From positions 307,855 through 371,854 of the forward strand of contig MU394089.1 of NCBI GenBank assembly GCA_022578605.1: a DNA stretch of 64,000 bases, written 5' to 3'. The translations under genes and the position numbers were made by a program. Below are positions 1 through 12,500 of this stretch, piece after piece (the first letter of the stretch is position 1; each line of letters opens with the position of its first letter). This stretch comes from Camillea tinctor (Eukaryota > Ascomycota > Sordariomycetes > Xylariales > Xylariaceae). The notes beneath the pieces are model-generated. The model saw only the letters and a list, made by a program, of their open reading frames with translations, was not told the DNA's origin and ran no database searches.

Positions 1-1
1 C

Positions 2-160
2 GGCGAGGACGTCGAGGTCATCAAGACCCGCGAAGAGGCTATCGAGTTCGGCAAGCGCGTGGCTAAGCAGCTTACCGATAACGGAGCACAGAAGATCCTC
101 GACGAGATCAACGCCGAGCGCGAAGCCAACCCCAACCCCAACCCATGGGTTCCGGCATAA
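2..160 (+). CDS. HEM3: Hydroxymethylbilane synthase (porphobilinogen deaminase), C-terminal end only
   Basis: This is the 3' end of a gene that starts before the window. The reading frame from base 2 gives 52 residues and then TAA. The helix-forming segment around EEAIEFGKRVAKQLTDNG followed by AQKILDEI matches the usual C-terminal end of porphobilinogen deaminase, where eukaryotic enzymes finish with a helix ending in GA(K/Q)xILxEI. The enzyme condenses four porphobilinogen molecules to hydroxymethylbilane in cytosolic heme synthesis. The tail NPNPNPWVPA after the helix is a lineage-specific extension. Only the tail is visible, so the dipyrromethane cysteine and active site cannot be checked. 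The next gene, GCV3, converges on it. Confidence 0.75.
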   Translation, partial: GEDVEVIKTREEAIEFGKRVAKQLTDNGAQKILDEINAEREANPNPNPWVPA

Positions 161-769
161 ATAGGATGACTCCTACCATAGCCTGTAAACTAGACAGAGA
201 GAGATATGAGGAAAAGGGGCTTACATATATAGCTATTCGTTCAGCATCGGTTACCGAGTATGATGAGGGGAGAGAAGAAGAAGCATAAAATAAGACAGAG
301 CTGACAAGACTCTCTCGGCTGCCCACTCTTCGCTGTAAATATTCGCGCAGGGTTATTTCTTTTTATCGTTGTTATAATGTATCTAGAGAAGAAAGCATAA
401 AAAAATACCCCCCCACACAAAATGTATGATACAAGGTTGAGCCCGTCTCTTTTTTTTTGTCTTCTTTGTGTGCTGTTGAAATTTGTATTCGTATCCTTGT
501 GCGTGTTGGCGTTGATAAATTCGGCCAACTTATGCATCACCCCCCGTCATCATCATTCGCGCGTCGTGCACAGACAAGGCACAGGCACCCTCCCACCCCC
601 TCCTGACCCCAGTCCCGTCCCGGCCCCTCTCCCCGTCATAGTAACCCCTCCTATACAAACAGTATCGTATCATCAGAACCAGAACAGACTCCAATCCGGC
701 CGGCCCACCTTCGTCTTACACACAATGCCGCCGTGTTCCCCTCCTCCTCCTCCACCTGATCTCAGGAGC
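161..769. other. Convergent 3' intergenic region
   Basis: The region lies between the stop codons of HEM3 and GCV3. It is expected to hold both 3' UTRs. It has a C-rich stretch near 590-650. I see no coding frame or RNA gene that I can support. Confidence 0.5.
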
Positions 770-1586
770 TTAGTGCTCTTCGCCAGTGAAGGCAGTGTAC
801 TCCTCGGCGGTCATGAGGGCCTCGAGGTCCTTGAGGCCCTGCTCGCCGACGGCGACCTTGGCGATCCAGCCGCCGCCGTGGGAGTCGTCCTCGGGGACCT
901 GGTTGATGGTGCCGGGCTTCTCCTCGAGCAGGCGGTTGACGGAGGTGATGCGGCAGGCGACGGGCGCGTTGATGTCGGCGGCGCTCTTGACCGACTCGAC
1001 GGCCCCGATGGCGTCGCCCGCGCCCACCTCGCGCCCCTCCTCCGGCAGCTCCACGTACACCACGTCCCCCAGCTCCTCCGCCGCGTACGAGGATATCCCG
1101 ATCACCCCCGCCGTCTGGTCCGCGTTCAGGTCGATCCACTCGTGCTCCTTGGTGTACTTCCGGATGTCTCCTAAGAGAGAGGGGGAAAGAGGTAAGGGGG
1201 GAATGAGTTAGTCGGGGTTCTTTATGATCATTATGGGGGGGAGTTTGGGGAGGTGGTAATTATCACGCCATGTCATGTCAGGTTATGGTCGTGTGGTTTG
1301 AATATCCTCGTTAAGCAGCAGTAGAAGTACTACTAGTAGCAGCAGCTCTCGGGAAATGCAATTGATTGGACAGGGCGACATCGGAGTGGCAGAGAGATAA
1401 GACGGGCAAGGAGAAGCAGGAGTGTAAATTGAAGCTTTTCTTACTTATGGGTGAGCTAGAGAAAGACCTGGCGAGGGTAGCTGGTTTCCAATTGGATGCT
1501 CGCATGGAAGTGTTGGCTTGCGCGATTCTCGAGAATGTCGACGGACGAGAGGCGGCTGCCCGTACACAACGCATAATTGATGCCAT
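770..1586 (-). CDS. GCV3: Glycine cleavage system H protein, mitochondrial
   Basis: Two exons, complement(770..1170, 1445..1586), give 180 aa. The intron has GTAAG at its donor and a pyrimidine-rich stretch before TTAG, and the phase-1 join closes exactly. The H protein carries the aminomethyl group between the P, T and L proteins of the mitochondrial glycine decarboxylase complex. Exon 1 encodes a typical presequence of about 47 residues, rich in Arg, Ser and Ala and lacking acidic residues. Exon 2 encodes the H domain, starting RKYTKEHEWI. The lipoyl-lysine motif ESVKSAADI places the lipoylated lysine at residue 109, and the family residues GDVVYVELPEEG are present at 82-93. The length is normal for the family. 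Confidence 0.93.
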
Positions 1587-4020
1587 GTTGTGTGTGTGTG
1601 TGTATGTATGTATGTCTGGGGTAATGAGAAGGTAGAGGGGTAAAATATGATGCAGGTGTGGTCGAGACCGAAGAATATACCTAACCTAGCTATATACTAA
1701 TTTAGGTAGGCAGATTGATAGTAAGGTTAGAGTTGAATGTCGGTGCTGGCTTTATTAGGAGGAAATATGTACCTATTGCTGTCTTTTTTTTTCTTATGTT
1801 CTTCTTTCAGTATGATGTATGGTACGACTTTCCAATAGATAACCGCAGGTTCGTTGATGATTGCATGTGTCTTGCATTTTATAGCGAACTCGGGTGAGCT
1901 CCCGAGCCGAAAATGCTCCGATAAGACTTTGACACTGTAATCTATTGGCAAATCTTTATTATAAAACACAGTCCCTATCTGCAGAAAAACCACGGTATTT
2001 GTAAAGCTTTGCTTTTAGTTAGCCAATTGTTAGCCCCAGTTAAGCTAGCCCCGCGTATGGCAGCAGAGCAGGAGCAAAAAGCTCACGATTATTTATCTAT
2101 CATTGATAACCAGTTTTTAGCTTGGGTTACATAACCCTCCTATGACAGAAACGGATACCCTAGAAACCTTATATCTCCAGCTGTATCAGAGGTAACATAC
2201 ATAAGCCGAAGTAGTACTCTGCTCCCCTGCCCCGTCAACCAATAGATACCCTCCAAGTCAGATTTGTTTGTTTACATATTTTCAGCGTTGAGAGATTGCT
2301 TATGTACATAAGTTTCCTACCTAATATACCTAAGCCCGAATTAATTTACGAAAGCCAAGCTGCCCCTCCTCACTATTTACACTATTAGTATAGTTAGCAG
2401 CTAGAGAGGGGGAAACGGACCCTAGCAAGCGTAGGCAAATACTAGTCAAAAAGAAAGGAGAATAAAAAGCAATATAAATGTGATTAGTGACAATCGACGA
2501 TGATACTTCATCACTCAACTACCGAACCTACATACATGTACCTAGCTCTCGTAATACCCAGCCCAATCTAAGAGATTTTATTTCTTGAGCTTGAGCTGCA
2601 CGTCACCGATCAGTATGTACTTATCTACGTACCCAGCTATGTACCTAGTCTACATGGAGTCTAATCTCATGTTAGGTACATACATACATACATAAAGTGC
2701 GTACATTACATGTATAGGTCAGTGGATTGGTTACATGTACATAGTTTAAAAGTTATAATTCGCGTGTCGCGTTTGGGAAAGAGAAGAGGAAAGAAGGAAG
2801 GAAGGAGAGGGGGGATGGGGTGAAAGGAAGTCGCCGTTATTTGCTATGCGTGTGTGTGTCCTATGTTGAAGCAGGAGCAAGCGGGGGATTTATAGTGATT
2901 CTATTCGTTACTCAGCATCGGGCGCCCATATTTAATTCTTCTGACTTGGCACGCTCTGGCAACAAGTTACAACCCAAGCCTCTTCCACCCCCCCTCCTCT
3001 TCCGCCTTCTCCCACAACCATAACCCACCTTATAACATAGAACCAACCTCTATCGTGGAAAACGCCTGTGTCCATAATCCCTACTGCAAATCGCATACAG
3101 ATCGCACGTACATAGGCTTCAAAAATAGCCAAGTCCCCAGTTCACTGCGATCGATTTACATTTGGCCCGTACATTCTAGATTTGGCCCTAACATCCCTCG
3201 TGGGTTAGTGTATGTGTATGTGTGTGTTGTGTGAGAGGTGCATCACCGAACCCGACCTTGTCAATCTGTCAACCTGTCGACTTTGGCTTCGACCTGGGGG
3301 AGAGTGGAAAGTGGAAATCGGAAGCTCAACCATCTCCACTTGGACCACTCCCACACTGCCTTTGCCTGGTTCCAACTGGTGGGTCACTTTCATCACTTCC
3401 ACTCTCTTCAACTGGATTCCGCATTACAATCACATTTTCCACACGCCTCGTTCATTCTTTTTTTTCTTCCTCTATAATTCTTTTTTTTTATTCTTCACCC
3501 GGTGCGCACAGAACCCCCCCTGGCTTCTTTTCTTCTCTTCTTATCAGGTTAGGCATATTTCCTATTATCGTCACATCCCACTTACACCCCTCCTTAGGCT
3601 TTGGTCCCCTCCTCTCCCTGTCATTTTGCAGCCATTGCCTCATTCTGTCTCGGAGGCCACCGGCCTGCGAGGGAGGGAATCGTTCCAGCTTACCAGCTTC
3701 TAGAGCTGAAATCCCCAAGTCATCATCACCAATCGATCACGGCTGTGGAGACTAACGCAGAATACATAGTCTAGCTTAAGCAACACAACATTCCTCGCCC
3801 TTCGTCGAACTCTTCCAACATCCCATTCCATCCCCATTCCATGAAACCATCAATCCACCCTTAACTAAGACCCTGTCTTTCCATCCGGTCTTTCGATACT
3901 TCTTCAACGTATCTCCCTCATCTACTATCTGCATCTCCATAATCTCTTCCCTGACCCGTCAAACTGGATTCGTCAAACTTTTCTCCGGGGTCCTCGGGCC
4001 AATTCCACGACGCCTTAGAC
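1587..4020. other. Divergent promoter region between GCV3 and TEM1
   Basis: About 2.4 kb without a supported gene. The left part is AT-rich with many TAGGTA/TACCTA words. From about 3420 to 4000 it is strongly pyrimidine-rich on the + strand, as is common for promoters and 5' UTRs of fungal housekeeping genes, and leads into the TEM1 start. Frames around 3212-3755 are open only because of this CT-rich composition. Confidence 0.5.
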
Positions 4021-5070
4021 ATGATGGACCAAGATCCCGCCTTTGCGATTGCGCCTGGCTCTCACAACGGCTTCGACGATGCCTTGGGAGGTCTAGAGCC
4101 TTCTCCTACTACTCTGGCATCGGGCCAAAATGGCCATGAGATCTATCTCCACCAGCACTCTCAGTCGCTTGACCACGAAATACCCCCTAATGAACACTCC
4201 GACGATGTGGATCCCACTGTCCAATACGATACCCCTCCCGTGACCGCACAGCCGCAATCGATATCAAGACCACCGTCCGGCCTCGATGGCGCCAGCGGCG
4301 AGCGGCATGTCTCCCAGGGAGAGCGCGCAGGCAATGGGGCAGACTACAACAATACGCGCAACCAAGTCGTCATTAAGGTCGGGATGGTGGGCGATGCGCA
4401 AATCGGAAAGACCTCCCTAATGGTCAAGTATGTCGAGGGTAGTTGGGACGAGGACTACATCCAGACGTTAGGCGTCAACTTTATGGAGAAGACCATCAGC
4501 ATACGCAATACCGAGATCACCTTCAGTATCTGGGATCTTGGTGGCCAGAGGGAATTCGTCAACATGCTGCCCTTGGTCTGCAACGACGCAGTAGCCATCC
4601 TCTTCATGTTCGACTTGACGCGCAAGAGCACACTAAACAGTATCAAGGAGTGGTACCGCCAGGGACGGGGGTTTAACAAGACGGCAATTCCCATATTAGT
4701 CGGAACTAAGTACGACCACTTCGTCAACTTTCCGCGCGAGGATCAAGAGGAAATATCGAATCAGGTACGTATGACAAATACAATCCTCAGCTCCTAAACT
4801 ACCTACTCGAGCTCTGCTGACCCTCTCTTCATAGGCAAGACGGTTCGCTAAGGCTATGCGGGCTGCTTTGATATTCAGCAGCACCAGCCACAGCATTAAT
4901 GTGCAGAAGGTAGGCTATGCAGTAACCCAGCCCATTGTTTGTTTTAGTGCACGGACTAACTGTGGGTACAGATCTTCAAGATCGTCCTGTCGAAGGCCTT
5001 CGATCTCAAGTGCACGATACCTGAGATTGAAAACATCGGCGAGCCCCTCCTGCTCTACCAGTCCTGCTAA
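4021..5070 (+). CDS. TEM1: Septum-promoting small GTPase Tem1/Spg1
   Basis: Three exons, 4021..4764, 4835..4909 and 4972..5070, give 305 aa. All introns are phase 0 and have GT/AG ends. The protein is a Ras-like GTPase that triggers the mitotic exit/septation initiation network at spindle pole bodies. The first 110 residues are a low-complexity extension. The G domain follows: P-loop GDAQIGKT at 124-131, switch II WDLGGQ at 171-176, and GTKYD at 228-232. GTKYD in place of NKxD, and WDLGGQ in place of WDTAGQ, are hallmarks of the Tem1/Spg1 family. There is no C-terminal prenylation motif (it ends LLLYQSC), also as in Spg1. Exons 2 and 3 encode the last two helices (ARRFAKAM..., [12 protein letters not shown]). 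Confidence 0.92.
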
Positions 5071-7422
5071 TTATGGCCCTTACCAAGCCTCTAAAAGCTA
5101 GGAATCTACTACCACCAGTTCCTTGGGAAGTTTGTGTTCATCATCCTGGGATTGCAACATGTTATATCATGTATGCAAAGACGGGCACCTCGGACGTATC
5201 GCACGATTTAAAAAAACGTTCGCCGCGAAACATAGGCTCGATAATATCGAACTTTGGAAGTAATGGGAAATCCGCATCTGCCAAATTGTTGTAGTGATCT
5301 ACTTTCTCTGGATCCCTTGGCCTCGACGCTTCTATTTACTGTTCCCTTCCTCCGCCACCGAGCTGGATGCTGGATATTCCATATCCCATGGTTCTCTTAT
5401 CCACAGGTGGTGCACCACGGACCACGCAACCCACCGAGGATAACCAGCCTCTTCTTTTCCTTTGTTTAACCAGTGCCAGAGGAAAGCATACCTCTTTGGC
5501 TACCCACAGACACATTTTTTCCTGCATCAGGAAGAATGGAGACTTCCTTATTTGGCATTTCACTGGACGGCGAACCACGGACGTTTAGGCGTCGGGATGG
5601 AGGAGAGAGCATCAGCACCCCAGATCGGCACTATACTAAACTGCGCTCTTTCTTCTTTTTATACTTGTTTCAATTTTCATGTTTTTTATTATTATTTCTT
5701 GACAGCTCGGGGGTCATATGGGAGATCTGAGACTTGTCTGTATCGGGAGGGTTGATTCTGATTCTTCAAAAGTGTAATAACTAAACTTGTCTAACAACAA
5801 CAACTACTTACTTACTTACAAAAACCCCCGAATCCTATTCGTCGTTGTATTTTCTTCACGGACCGACGAGATTGTGGAGGAAGAGAACTAGCGGAGCTAG
5901 CTAGCTGGCCAAAATATTTCTTTCGAGATAGAGAATTTGGAGAAGATTAAAAGCAGAAGTGCAGTGATTGAAACATGGGGGGAAAGCAGAAGGAATGAAG
6001 GAAAGGGGGACATGATGAGTATGGATTGGAGCAAGAGCGAGAGAACGAGCGACTGGCACTACGATACCACGATACTTCATACTACTACCAACACCACCAC
6101 CACTACTACTATGACTGTAGGTAGATAGAATATAAGAGAAGACCAAAGAAAAAGAGGAAAGACAAAAATCACACAAGATTGATTTGATGCTTGGATGGGA
6201 TAAAGACTTTTTTTTCAATACCATTTGAGCAAATAGCATGGCATAGTATGGCATGGCATATAGCACAGCAGTGACTTGTATTATTTCGATGAGAAATGAA
6301 TGAAATGGGGATGTGATATTGAAAAGAAAGAAAAATCCCATGCTGACTGGCTCCTTACTTCGTAGTCATCCGCGGGGGCATTATCTAGTGAGAAGAATAT
6401 AGTTAGACGAGGGGAGTCTATGGAATGAATTGTCGGGGGGTAGTTGGGAATTGGGTGTATAAGTTAAAAGGGGGGTCATCTATTTTCTGTAGGTTGTATG
6501 TATATATACTAGGTAGGTTATCCCCGTTAGGAAGTAAATCATATACATAGATAGGTAGGTATCTAGCTTTACTTACATCGTATACCCCCATACACGTCTC
6601 TTTTCTTTTCTTTTGAAAAGAACGTACTCAGAGAGATGCTTTTTACTAGGCGTATAGACGACAGATAGGGTAGTAAGAACCCCCCTCCTTTTTCGTGGGT
6701 TCTATCATTCTCCTGCACTAAGCCCTTGCTCCCCAGGCCATTCCCGTCTAGCCTTGTCTCGTGTACGTGCGTAAGGCAAGGCATGCAGGTTCCATGAAGC
6801 TTTTCCCCCCTCCCCCTGCTACCCCGCCATTAAGAAGGGAGAAAAGACAGGTAGGTTGCCCAGACATATTGATATCATTCCGAAGCCCTTATTTACTTAC
6901 TTGCCTATTTATTTTTCTGTAACTTGCCAGTAAAAAAGAGTGAGTGATTGTACTTATACCAACGTTTCTTTTTCCAACCTCCAAAAGGTGCAAGAAAGAA
7001 ACTAGGTGTGGTAATTAGTATTTCAAGCGGGAATGTTTTTTATCGCATGAGAGGAGACTGAAGGGGGAGAAGATGTGAGAGGAGAGAATAGAATATGTTA
7101 GGTAGAGATAACAATACAAGACAGTAAAGTACATAGTATATCTATTTATCATACAAACAACAATATCAAGATATCCTTCCAACCCAACTTACTCTCCCAA
7201 TATGACTCCACTACCCAGTCAATATTCTGCCTCTTTCCCCTCCCCGTTTTTGTTTCTTCTTCTCCGAGCGCTTGTCCGTCCGTCCGTTTGAAAGACCGGG
7301 GGTTCGGGGTATGACATAGGTCCGTGGGCCCACTCTCCTTTTCTTCATTTTTTCCTTCATCTTCTCTTCATGATGAGGCCAGGCTAGTCGAATCGCTCAA
7401 TGAATCATAGGATCGATATATT
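5071..7422. other. Convergent intergenic region, no gene seen
   Basis: About 2.35 kb between the 3' ends of TEM1 and the next minus-strand gene. It is mostly AT-rich, with a short ACC/ACT microsatellite at 6080-6111. Open frames here are short, lack family signatures and overlap simple sequence. Nothing else could be supported. Confidence 0.5.
6080..6111. repeat. ACT/ACC trinucleotide microsatellite
   Basis: An imperfect run of ACT and ACC triplets in intergenic DNA. Confidence 0.7.
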
Positions 7423-8360
7423 TTATTCCGAAGAAGACGAAGAAGGACCTCCTTTCTTCACCCCCTCACCCTCTCCCTTCTGGGGATCCTCGCGTGGGTG
7501 TTCGGCCTCCGTCTTCTTGCTCGGGGCTGTGGACGAGCTGCTCGCTACGCGGGTCTGCTTGTCCTCGATCTAGATAGGTTAAAAAAATTTCATGGCTGGT
7601 TAGTTCGTTATGCCCCTTTCAGGTGTTATGGTATGGGGCTAGAGGAGATAAGTAGGGGGGAGGGGACACACAGTCTTCTTATACTCTTCGTGCCCTTCCT
7701 CCCGGGCCTCCTGGTTCTCCGCTAGATCCGAGTTATCCGCCGGCGGGGGAGGTACTTGAGCTCCGGTTTGCGAGCTCTTGCCCTTGGTCTTGGGGCCGGT
7801 GGAAGTCCCTGCATTCTCATCTTCGCTCGAGTTCTTCTCTGAGTCTGATTTTGACACTGACTCTGGTTTCTCTTGCTTTTCTTCTTCCTGTGGCGGGGAT
7901 TCTTCTTTCTCTTCTACTTTCTCTTCCTCCTTCTCGCCTTTGTTATGCGATGATTCTTTCTCTTCTTTCTCCTTCGTCTCCTCCGTCTCTTCATGATGAC
8001 CTGCATGCGACGAATGGCTCTTAGACGATGAGGATGACGAGGACGGGTAGTACATAAAGGCTAGGCCTAGGGCGGTGACGGTTATTGAGGCTATGGCCCT
8101 GTTATATTGCCAGGTCGTCGAGGAGTTGACAGTTAGCGAAGCTTGGTATAAGTTGCGACGAGGACATACCAAGGCATTTCACCCCCTCCCGGTCCATGGG
8201 CTGCGTCGGATAAGCTAGCATAGCCTCTTCTAGCGACCGCAGATGTAGGATAAGTTGATTGTCGTGAGATCATAGCGGCTGCTGATCTACTTCTTACGGT
8301 TCTGAGTGCCGCGGAGGACGACAGGCGGGGGGTAGACAGTCGATATATGGAGGCCGACAT
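7423..8360 (-). CDS. Mitochondrial membrane protein with charged low-complexity tail, unknown function
   Basis: Three exons, complement(7423..7569, 7672..8098, 8170..8360), give 254 aa. The joins are phase 2 and phase 0; the first intron has a GCTAAC branch site and ends AACAG. Residues 1-45 form a strong mitochondrial targeting sequence (Arg, Ser and Ala rich, no acids). A conserved-looking stretch ends GGEMPW and runs straight into one membrane segment, AIASITVTALGLAFMYY, whose codons are split by the first intron. The rest is a long Glu/Lys/Ser-rich disordered tail ending in a serine run. This layout suggests an inner-membrane protein with a soluble acidic tail. I do not recognise the family and assign no function. 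Confidence 0.75.
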
Positions 8361-9593
8361 GGTGAGGTATGGTAGTAGTTTACGTTTACTGATGTTGTAA
8401 ATAAGAAGAGTTGGGGGAAGATTGAAAAGAAAAAAGAAAAAAAGAAAGCCACTTTCTAATCCTCCGTCACGAAATCGGAATGGATAAGAAGTACCTAGGT
8501 ACAGTACTAAGAAGTAATTGGGTCAAATAAAATAAAACAAAAAAATAAATAAATAAAAAGGTACCCGGAATGAATATTAGGTAAGAATGAGGTGAATAAA
8601 GTTTAGAACGGCATACAACTAAGGTCAGACAAAGTTACAAAGTTCCATGCAAAGTGAAAGTTAATACCTCTCTGTCTACTACTTAAGTAGGTAGGCCTTG
8701 CTTGAATTACTCCGGCCGGTCGAACGTTGGAAGAGTACGTAGGTAGGTTTAGGTATTCTTTGAGAATTATTGAAGACTTTCAACAGTTTAAATAAATTAA
8801 ATAAAAATTTCATAACATCGCAATTTTTCTTAATTATTTTCAATGTTTATACACATTTTGCGTAGACATGATGTTACGACTATGCCCTCACCTGTCGGCT
8901 TGTGTAGTATATAGATGTATCAATGACGGAAGCTATGCAGAGCTCATGTGGGGCGCACCCCGGTAGAAAAGCACCGATGGTCGGACCATTGACTGCATAG
9001 ATTTGCTATGGTTCACGTCATTACAAGGATCCATCCTCCTTTTGGTTTTAGTACCTGATCATCCCCATACAAGATAACTCCGTACGGGCAGATACGGTTA
9101 TAACATTTGCCCTATATAATTCTATTATCCCGGCTCAGCTAGCTATGTTTTAGAGGGAGCTATCATGTAACCCTATTTAGTGTCTACTATCTAGAAAAGA
9201 CTATGGCAAAAAAAAAAAATACCTCTGTAGTAATTTTGGATTTGTTTTATTTTCGTATCACTACTACCTACTGCTTCGTAGCTATGCCACTAGACCATGT
9301 CTTCCCGCATAGACATGCACAGGTAGCCTCCCAAGCCGAAGCCCAGCCACCTCTTTTGGCGATCATGATTATTCACATATATAACTTCAACGACTCCCCT
9401 CCCGGTGCGAGCGTGGATAGATAGCTATCCAACACCCCCTACCATCGCCATTTACCTTATCATTACCTGGTATAGCAGACATCTCACGGTCTGCGGCAGC
9501 TTTGGCAAGCCGTTGGTCTTCACCTAAATCGGTTGTCGGACTACGGGTTTTGGTGGTTCCGCCTCGGGTGTAGCCTGGGATCCAGGTATCTTC
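8361..9593. other. Intergenic region upstream of the mitochondrial gene
   Basis: This holds the promoter of the minus-strand gene ending at 8360 and the 3' flank of CAND1. It is AT-rich, particularly 8780-8860. No gene or RNA was identified. Confidence 0.5.
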
Positions 9594-12500
9594 CTAATTC
9601 TCCTTGATTTCCTCCCGCAAAATCTTGAGTTGACGCTCAAAGTCCTTATTAATCCATTCCCAATATTGCTGCCAAATCGGGTTATGTACCGACTGTTGAG
9701 CTTGGGCTTGGGCTTGGGCTGGATTCCCACCGCCTGGGTTGCTCGGACCCGGGAGTGTGGTTTTCGTCTTCTCGGCGAGTAGCAGCGACACGCGAAGGAT
9801 ACTCTTGTTGGCTTCTTCCTGCTTCTCTACTTCTTGCTTGACTGCGCCGTCCTTGAGCTTCGTAGAGAGTGTCTTCCGATAACATTCTGCAATCGTGTCG
9901 AGGCGGCGTGTAGTCTCCTCGGGGTCAATAACAATAAGCTTGCTAAGCATGAGGTTGCAGAGAGACCGAATGTCATTGTCATCTCCAAGACCCGCAATGA
10001 TACGATCGTAGAACTCGAGGGAACTGATACGAGAGAAAGCAGTTTCCATGAGGGCGTATAAAGTCTCATATGCGCTCTAGTAGAAAATATTAACATCATT
10101 GGTACATGGCTAATATCAGAGTCGTGATCGCTTACCTTGCGGACTTCCAATCCATCATCCACTTGGTGTTTGAAAGGTCCCATTTGCACCTCGCGGATAA
10201 GTTCCGGCTTAATGACAGATTCCGCCATGATATAAGGCGTCAATTCACTGAGATGTGGTAGAACCATCTCTGGCTTGTTGTGGGTAGCTGAATTCAACGT
10301 GGTCATGCCTAGACGCCGGATCTCCAGCTTGTCATCTTTTAGAACCGTTAGTATCATATCGAATAGGACACCCTTGAGCACCCCATCAAAGGCCTCATCA
10401 CTATCTGGTAAAGTATATCTAAGTGCCTGGACAGCAACACCTCTATAACCCTCCGATGGGCTCTTGAGAAGCTCCTGTAACCGAGTCAGTACTGGTACCT
10501 AGGGGGGGCATGATTGTCCGAGGGATAACTTACCTGAAGTTTAGGTATGTAGGTTTTAGGTTCAAGAATAGCCAATCTTCCAATGCATTCTGCACATATC
10601 GCTTTGTTGTCCTCAACTTGGGATGAGGTAAAGAGAAGTTCCCAGATGGCGCTCTCGTAAGCACTGATGTCGGTCGATGAAGCAACGACCTGGTGAAGAA
10701 CCTCTCGGATGGACTGTAAAAGCAGATATTGCTGGCTACCTGATTGCTTGATGGCATCTAAAATTACGGGGAGGAATGCAGAGACGTTACCGGCACCAGC
10801 ACGGCCCAGAGCCACCGCAGCAGATACCGACACCTTATCGGGCTCCTCATGGAATTGCGCCAAGAAGATGTCGGGCTTAAGTGGAGATTTGGGTCCAAGT
10901 CGCAAGCCGATCTCTCCAAGGATAGCCAGAGCAAGGCTTTGTCGTGCAGTATCTGGCGGCGATAGCTTGCTGGCCACCTGAAGCTCATTGACGAAATTAT
11001 CAATCTCAACACCAGCTTTGCCACCACTGGCGACAAACAGCGCTCCCGCAACCTTTCCAACAACCGCAGGGTCCCCAGCTACGCCAACCTGCAATACGCC
11101 CATCATGAGGGTCTTACCCATCCCTGTCTGGCCGACATTGCACACGAGAGTGACGAAAGAGTCCAGGGCAATCCCTGCAATGTTTTTCTTGAGAAGTTCA
11201 CAAAGGGCCTCAACGAATGCGGGAGCAGCTGTGAGCTGGGGATGGTCCAGCTGTAGCTGCGCAATAACAAGCAGAGCAGGGCTCAACAGATGGCTGTCAT
11301 TAGCAGCAATAACTGGCAATATAGCTGCCACAATCCCGTTGGCCGTGTCTGCTTGGACATTACCCTTAGTTGCCGGACTTAGGATCAAGTGCTGTAATGC
11401 TTGAATGCTTGCACCCCTGAGAGCGCGATTAGCCTTACGGAGTTGGCCGCATAGTTCCAATGCGACAGACTGGATCCAGTTAGGATCGAGGCTCCCGGGC
11501 GCGAAGGAATGTGCCGCGATGTTATCAATTGCCCGCACAGCATGGATTCTGGTCGTTTCGTTTCGGAGACGATCCTGAAGTAGATCAAGGGCTGCTTGAC
11601 GCTTATCAGCTGGTAGGAGTGCTGGTCCTTCGGTAGTGGAGGTTCTTGCAATCAATGTTCCGAGAGCCTGGATGGCTTTCTGGCGCACCTCCGTGTCAGC
11701 ATCGTTTGCAGAGGCACGGTCAACAATGATGTCGTGAAGCTTTTGGAGTTCTGTCTTGTATTTCTGGGTTGTAAGTCGAGCCCGGGGTGGGGTTATAGCC
11801 TTAACTAGCTCCTCTGCGGTTCTAATAGCTTCACTAGAGATCTTGTAGAACCTATCACGCACAGCTGAGACCACACCGTCAACAATACTTGCTAAATAAG
11901 GCTGAAATAAACTTGAAGAGTGCGTCTTAGCTATATCACTAGTAAAATGGAGGACTGCCACTCTCAGGGTGGTTGCTGTTGCTGAGGCAGCTCCACCTGA
12001 TAGCGTGGTTGATGTCGAGACCGTGCTGCCAGTGGTGCCTTTCATGACATCAATGATAGGCTGCATGACTTGGTCGAAGTAGTCCGCTAGGCCACCGTTT
12101 TGAACAGAAATCAAATCATCCAACAGGTTGATGATCGCCTGCTTGGTGGCAATCTGCTTGCCCTTCAAGAGTTTTGTTGCTGTCTTAACCAGCTGGGGGG
12201 TTAGCCTGGAAAGATCCGCACGAGGCCCTGTCGTGGGGATTGCTTCCTGGGTAGGCGATGTCAGGCCAGTTGGACCCAAGAAGGGAGCCTTGCTAGTCAG
12301 CGCAAACCCTCCACTGCTTTGTCTGCGCCGCTTTCGGCTGCCCGGGAGAGATTGCAAAAGCTCATCGTCCATAGAGACAGAGTGGATGATGCCCTCTCCA
12401 GTCTTTCTGACCAGAAGTGTCACAGTTGCGATCACTTCCAATCGAACGCTCTCTTCTCGCTCATCAAATCGCTTGATAAGCGGAGGAGCTACCTCGCTGT

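Noticed and set aside
3212..3755. Overlapping plus-strand frames upstream of TEM1
   Set aside because: The sequence is pyrimidine-rich leader DNA; the frames are low-complexity Ser/Leu/Phe/Pro and overlap in all three phases.
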